This document shows positions 6,601 through 7,289 of a DNA stretch of 7,289 nucleotides, in pieces. The first letter of the stretch is position 1, and each line of letters starts with the position of its first letter. This DNA is from Desulfovibrio sp. (lineage in GTDB: Bacteria > Desulfobacterota > Desulfovibrionia > Desulfovibrionales > Desulfovibrionaceae): assembly GCA_003525525.1 (NCBI GenBank), contig DQED01000294.1, forward strand, positions 9,413 to 16,701, written 5' to 3'. The position numbers were made by a program, and so were the translations under genes. Below the pieces are notes generated by a model, which was not told where the DNA came from, ran no database searches, and was given only the letters and a program-made list of their open reading frames with translations.

Positions 6601-7289
6601 GGTGGTGAGGCCCTTGATGGCCGTGGCGTCGAACCCGTCCACGCCGGCCACGGACAGGGCGGCCAGCTGGTCGGCGGACAGGGCCGCGAGCTGGCCCGCG
6701 GACAGGGCTTCGATTTGCGTCGCATGCAGGCCGCCGAGCTGGGTGGCGCTGAGCGCCGCCAGCCGCGTCGCCGCAAGCGAAGCCACCTGCGTTTCCGTCA
6801 GCGCGCCGATCTGGCCGGCGGTCAGGGCCGCGAACTGGTCGGGGGAAAGTCCGGCCAGTTCCGTCACGGCCATGCCGGCCACGGCGGTCGTGGACAGGGC
6901 CGCGATCTGCGTCGTGGTCAGGGCGGCAAGCTGCGTCCGGGACAGGGCCGCGACCTGCGTGCTGTCAAGCGCCGCGACGTCCGCGGCGGACAGCGCGGCG
7001 ATCTGCGTCGCGGACAGCGCGGCGATGCCGGTTTGCGTGAGGCCCTTCATGGCCGTGACGGACAGGGCGGCGATCTGCGTCGCGGACAGCGCGGCAAGCT
7101 GACTGGCGTTAAGCGCCGCGACCTGCGTGTCCGTGAGCCCCTGGATTTCCGTCGTGGTCAGGGCCGCCCACTGGGTATCGGCCAGAGCCGCGAGCTGCGT
7201 CGTTCCCAGGGCCGCGATCTGGCCGGCGGTCAGGGCCGCGATCTGGCGCGTGGACAGGGCGGCCATGGCCGTGGCGGTCAGGCCGGCCA
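3685..7289 (-). CDS. Giant Ser/Thr-rich octapeptide-repeat protein (5' end beyond window)
   Basis: The frame is open from the window edge to a TAA at 3687-3685. The codons before the first in-window ATG (7266) continue the repeat (AGLTATAM), so that Met is internal and the protein exceeds 1200 residues. Everything visible is one tandem octapeptide, [S/T]-x-T-[Q/E]-[I/L/V/F]-[A/G]-[A/G]-L. Numbering from the Met at 7266, residues 5-1188 are 148 octads with no indel, followed by ANALA. By hand count, position 1 is Ser/Thr in 129 octads, position 4 is Gln in 104 and Glu in 15, and position 8 is Leu in 136. There is no Cys or Tyr, one Trp, and very few Pro or Lys. Within the window there is no signal peptide, membrane segment, RTX nonapeptides, beta-barrel or sorting motif; any such N-terminal domain would be outside. 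I do not recognise a characterised family. A very large, low-charge Ser/Thr-rich repeat array suggests an exported adhesin or surface fibre, but that is inference. The GT41 gene just downstream suggests it may be glycosylated. Confidence 0.88.
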   Translation of the reverse strand, partial: AGLTATAMAALSTRQIAALTAGQIAALGTTQLAALADTQWAALTTTEIQGLTDTQVAALNASQLAALSATQIAALSVTAMKGLTQTGIAALSATQIAALSAADVAALDSTQVAALSRTQLAALTTTQIAALSTTAVAGMAVTELAGLSPDQFAALTAGQIGALTETQVASLAATRLAALSATQLGGLHATQIEALSAGQLAALSADQLAALSVAGVDGFDATAIKGLTTTQIAALSATQMASLNETQLAALSETQLAALSTTQLRAITTTGIAALTATQVATLSPTQIANLTTTQMGALTATEVQSLGDAQLAALTMTQIAALSTTAVAGLTTTELAALTTRQLGALSATQFGALSATQLAALTTAQIGVLTTTEISGLTETQVALLADTQLAALSATQLAALTETGIQGLSATQLAHLSETQFRQLTPDQIGDLTTTQFAALAAARIGQLTTTQIAGLTHTEIESLSTTQLAALSAAQLGAFNATQMGSLTSTAVSALTATQLGALATTQIAALSTTAVTGLTATEIAALSTRQLTALTPTQIGALTTTQAAALTSTQLGLLTATEIGGLTGTQVAALSVSQLEALSRTQIGALSASAVRGLTATQLETLSTTQFAALSATEMAALSTTQLQGLSTTRLAALTATQFAGLTATQIGALTAAQTAALSTTQVAGLTNTQVAGLTSTQVVGLSSTQLAAMTTTQIAHLSTTAVPGLTTTQFAALTSRQLTALNATQIGALTTTQAAALTATQLAALTTAQVAGLTSTALSTLSATQLAALSTTQVAALSATGVSGLSASQITSLSSTQIGALTATEMAALSTTALSGLTAEDVAALSVTQLAQLSATGMGALSTEVVAALTTTQLGVLSATELGGLTTSQAAALSTTQLSALTRTQMAELSTSAVSGLTAAQVASLTTAQLAAMTATQISALSASGISGMTATELSGLTTTQFKSLSATGVAGLTATQLAGLTTAQIQQLSTTSLSGLTASQVSALSGAQFEALSSTQIAALSSDGVRGLTETQLGRMTLTQLAGLTATQIGALTTDEIGDLSATQIAALTATQIGGLERMQIRSLSETQFAALSATQIGSLKGTQVASLTGTELRALTTTQFLALSSTQFGALTATQIGLFSATQLGSIEATQLAGLTTTTVAALSATTIAGLTATELEALNATQIGAFTTTQLAGMTTAQLNALANALA
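3703..7289 (-). repeat. 24-bp tandem repeat array encoding octapeptides, about 149 units
   Basis: The DNA has a 24-bp period throughout. In plus-strand view most units contain a core like CTGCGTGGTGGTCAG, the reverse complement of codons for Leu-[Ser/Thr]-x-Thr-Gln. Units vary at many sites, yet every boundary stays a multiple of 24 bp, so the reading frame is kept over about 3.6 kb. Some neighbours are almost identical, for example 6211-6234 and 6235-6258 (23 of 24 bases), which points to local duplication. The array continues past the right edge and stops only a few codons before the stop codon. Confidence 0.95.
4015..6894 (-). repeat. Higher-order repeat: five 576-bp (24-octad, 192-residue) units
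   Basis: Marker octads STTAVAGM, STTAVAGL, STTAVTGL, STTAVPGL and STSAVSGL begin at 6894, 6318, 5742, 5166 and 4590, exactly 576 bp apart. A second series, SVAGVDGF, TETGIQGL, SASAVRGL, SATGVSGL and STTSLSGL, begins at 6654, 6078, 5502, 4926 and 4350, again 576 bp apart. A third, TTRQLGAL, STRQLTAL and TSRQLTAL, begins at 6270, 5694 and 5118. The units run 6894-6319, 6318-5743, 5742-5167, 5166-4591 and 4590-4015. They are much diverged, so the longer block is an old duplication or a structural period under selection. The period fades towards the C-terminus and is out of step by 17 octads just upstream. Confidence 0.8.

Noticed and set aside
3674..7102. Long plus-strand open frames (3674-5392, 5399-5998, 6065-7102) rich in Val, Ala, Ser and Cys
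   Set aside because: They are antisense to the repeat gene. The 24-bp period repeats the same antisense codons, so absence of stops in one unit spreads to all. The products have implausible regular Cys-Val and Trp content and no good start context.
7264..7266. ATG at 7266 as the start of the repeat protein
   Set aside because: The frame is open upstream to the window edge and encodes more of the same octad (AGLTATAM), and no Shine-Dalgarno precedes it. It is an internal Met.
3703..7289. CRISPR array suggested by regular 24-bp repetition
   Set aside because: There are no alternating conserved repeats and unique spacers. The period is an exact multiple of 3 and encodes a continuous protein.
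3703..7289. TALE-like DNA-binding repeats, because some octads read LTPDQIGDL or LSPDQFAAL, similar to the first helix of TALE repeats
   Set aside because: The period is 8, not 33 to 35 residues, with no second helix and no paired variable residues. The likeness is best explained by a shared helix-capping pattern.

Overview
The window is high-GC bacterial DNA with three co-directional genes, all on the minus strand, so the order of transcription is from high to low coordinate. GC-rich third codon positions and the mix of families suggest a high-GC proteobacterium. A Desulfovibrio-like deltaproteobacterium is possible, but this is a weak impression. The long plus-strand open frames are antisense shadows.

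Layout in transcription order: (1) 7289 to 3685 is the 3' part of a giant gene. At least 1200 codons are visible and the true start lies beyond the window. It encodes an uninterrupted tandem array of octapeptides with consensus [S/T]-x-T-Q-[I/L/V/F]-A-A-L. I read 148 consecutive octads without a single insertion or deletion, then a short tail and TAA. A second, longer period is superimposed: marker octads of the form STTAVxGL recur exactly every 24 octads (192 residues, 576 bp) five times. (2) After a 106-nt gap holding a strong hairpin, 3578 to 1563 encodes a complete 671-residue TPR plus GT41-type glycosyltransferase (O-GlcNAc transferase/SPINDLY family) with the expected catalytic-region motifs. 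(3) After a 303-nt gap, 1259 to 1 encodes the first 419 residues of a polytopic membrane protein that resembles GT-C glycosyltransferases.

The most interesting reading, which is inference, is a substrate and modifier pair. The first gene would make an extremely Ser/Thr-rich repeat protein, probably exported or on the cell surface. The GT41 enzyme next to it would glycosylate it, and the membrane protein may add to the same glycosylation or envelope pathway. The octad array and its 24-octad superperiod are seen directly in the sequence. Its fold, export route and glycosylation are not.
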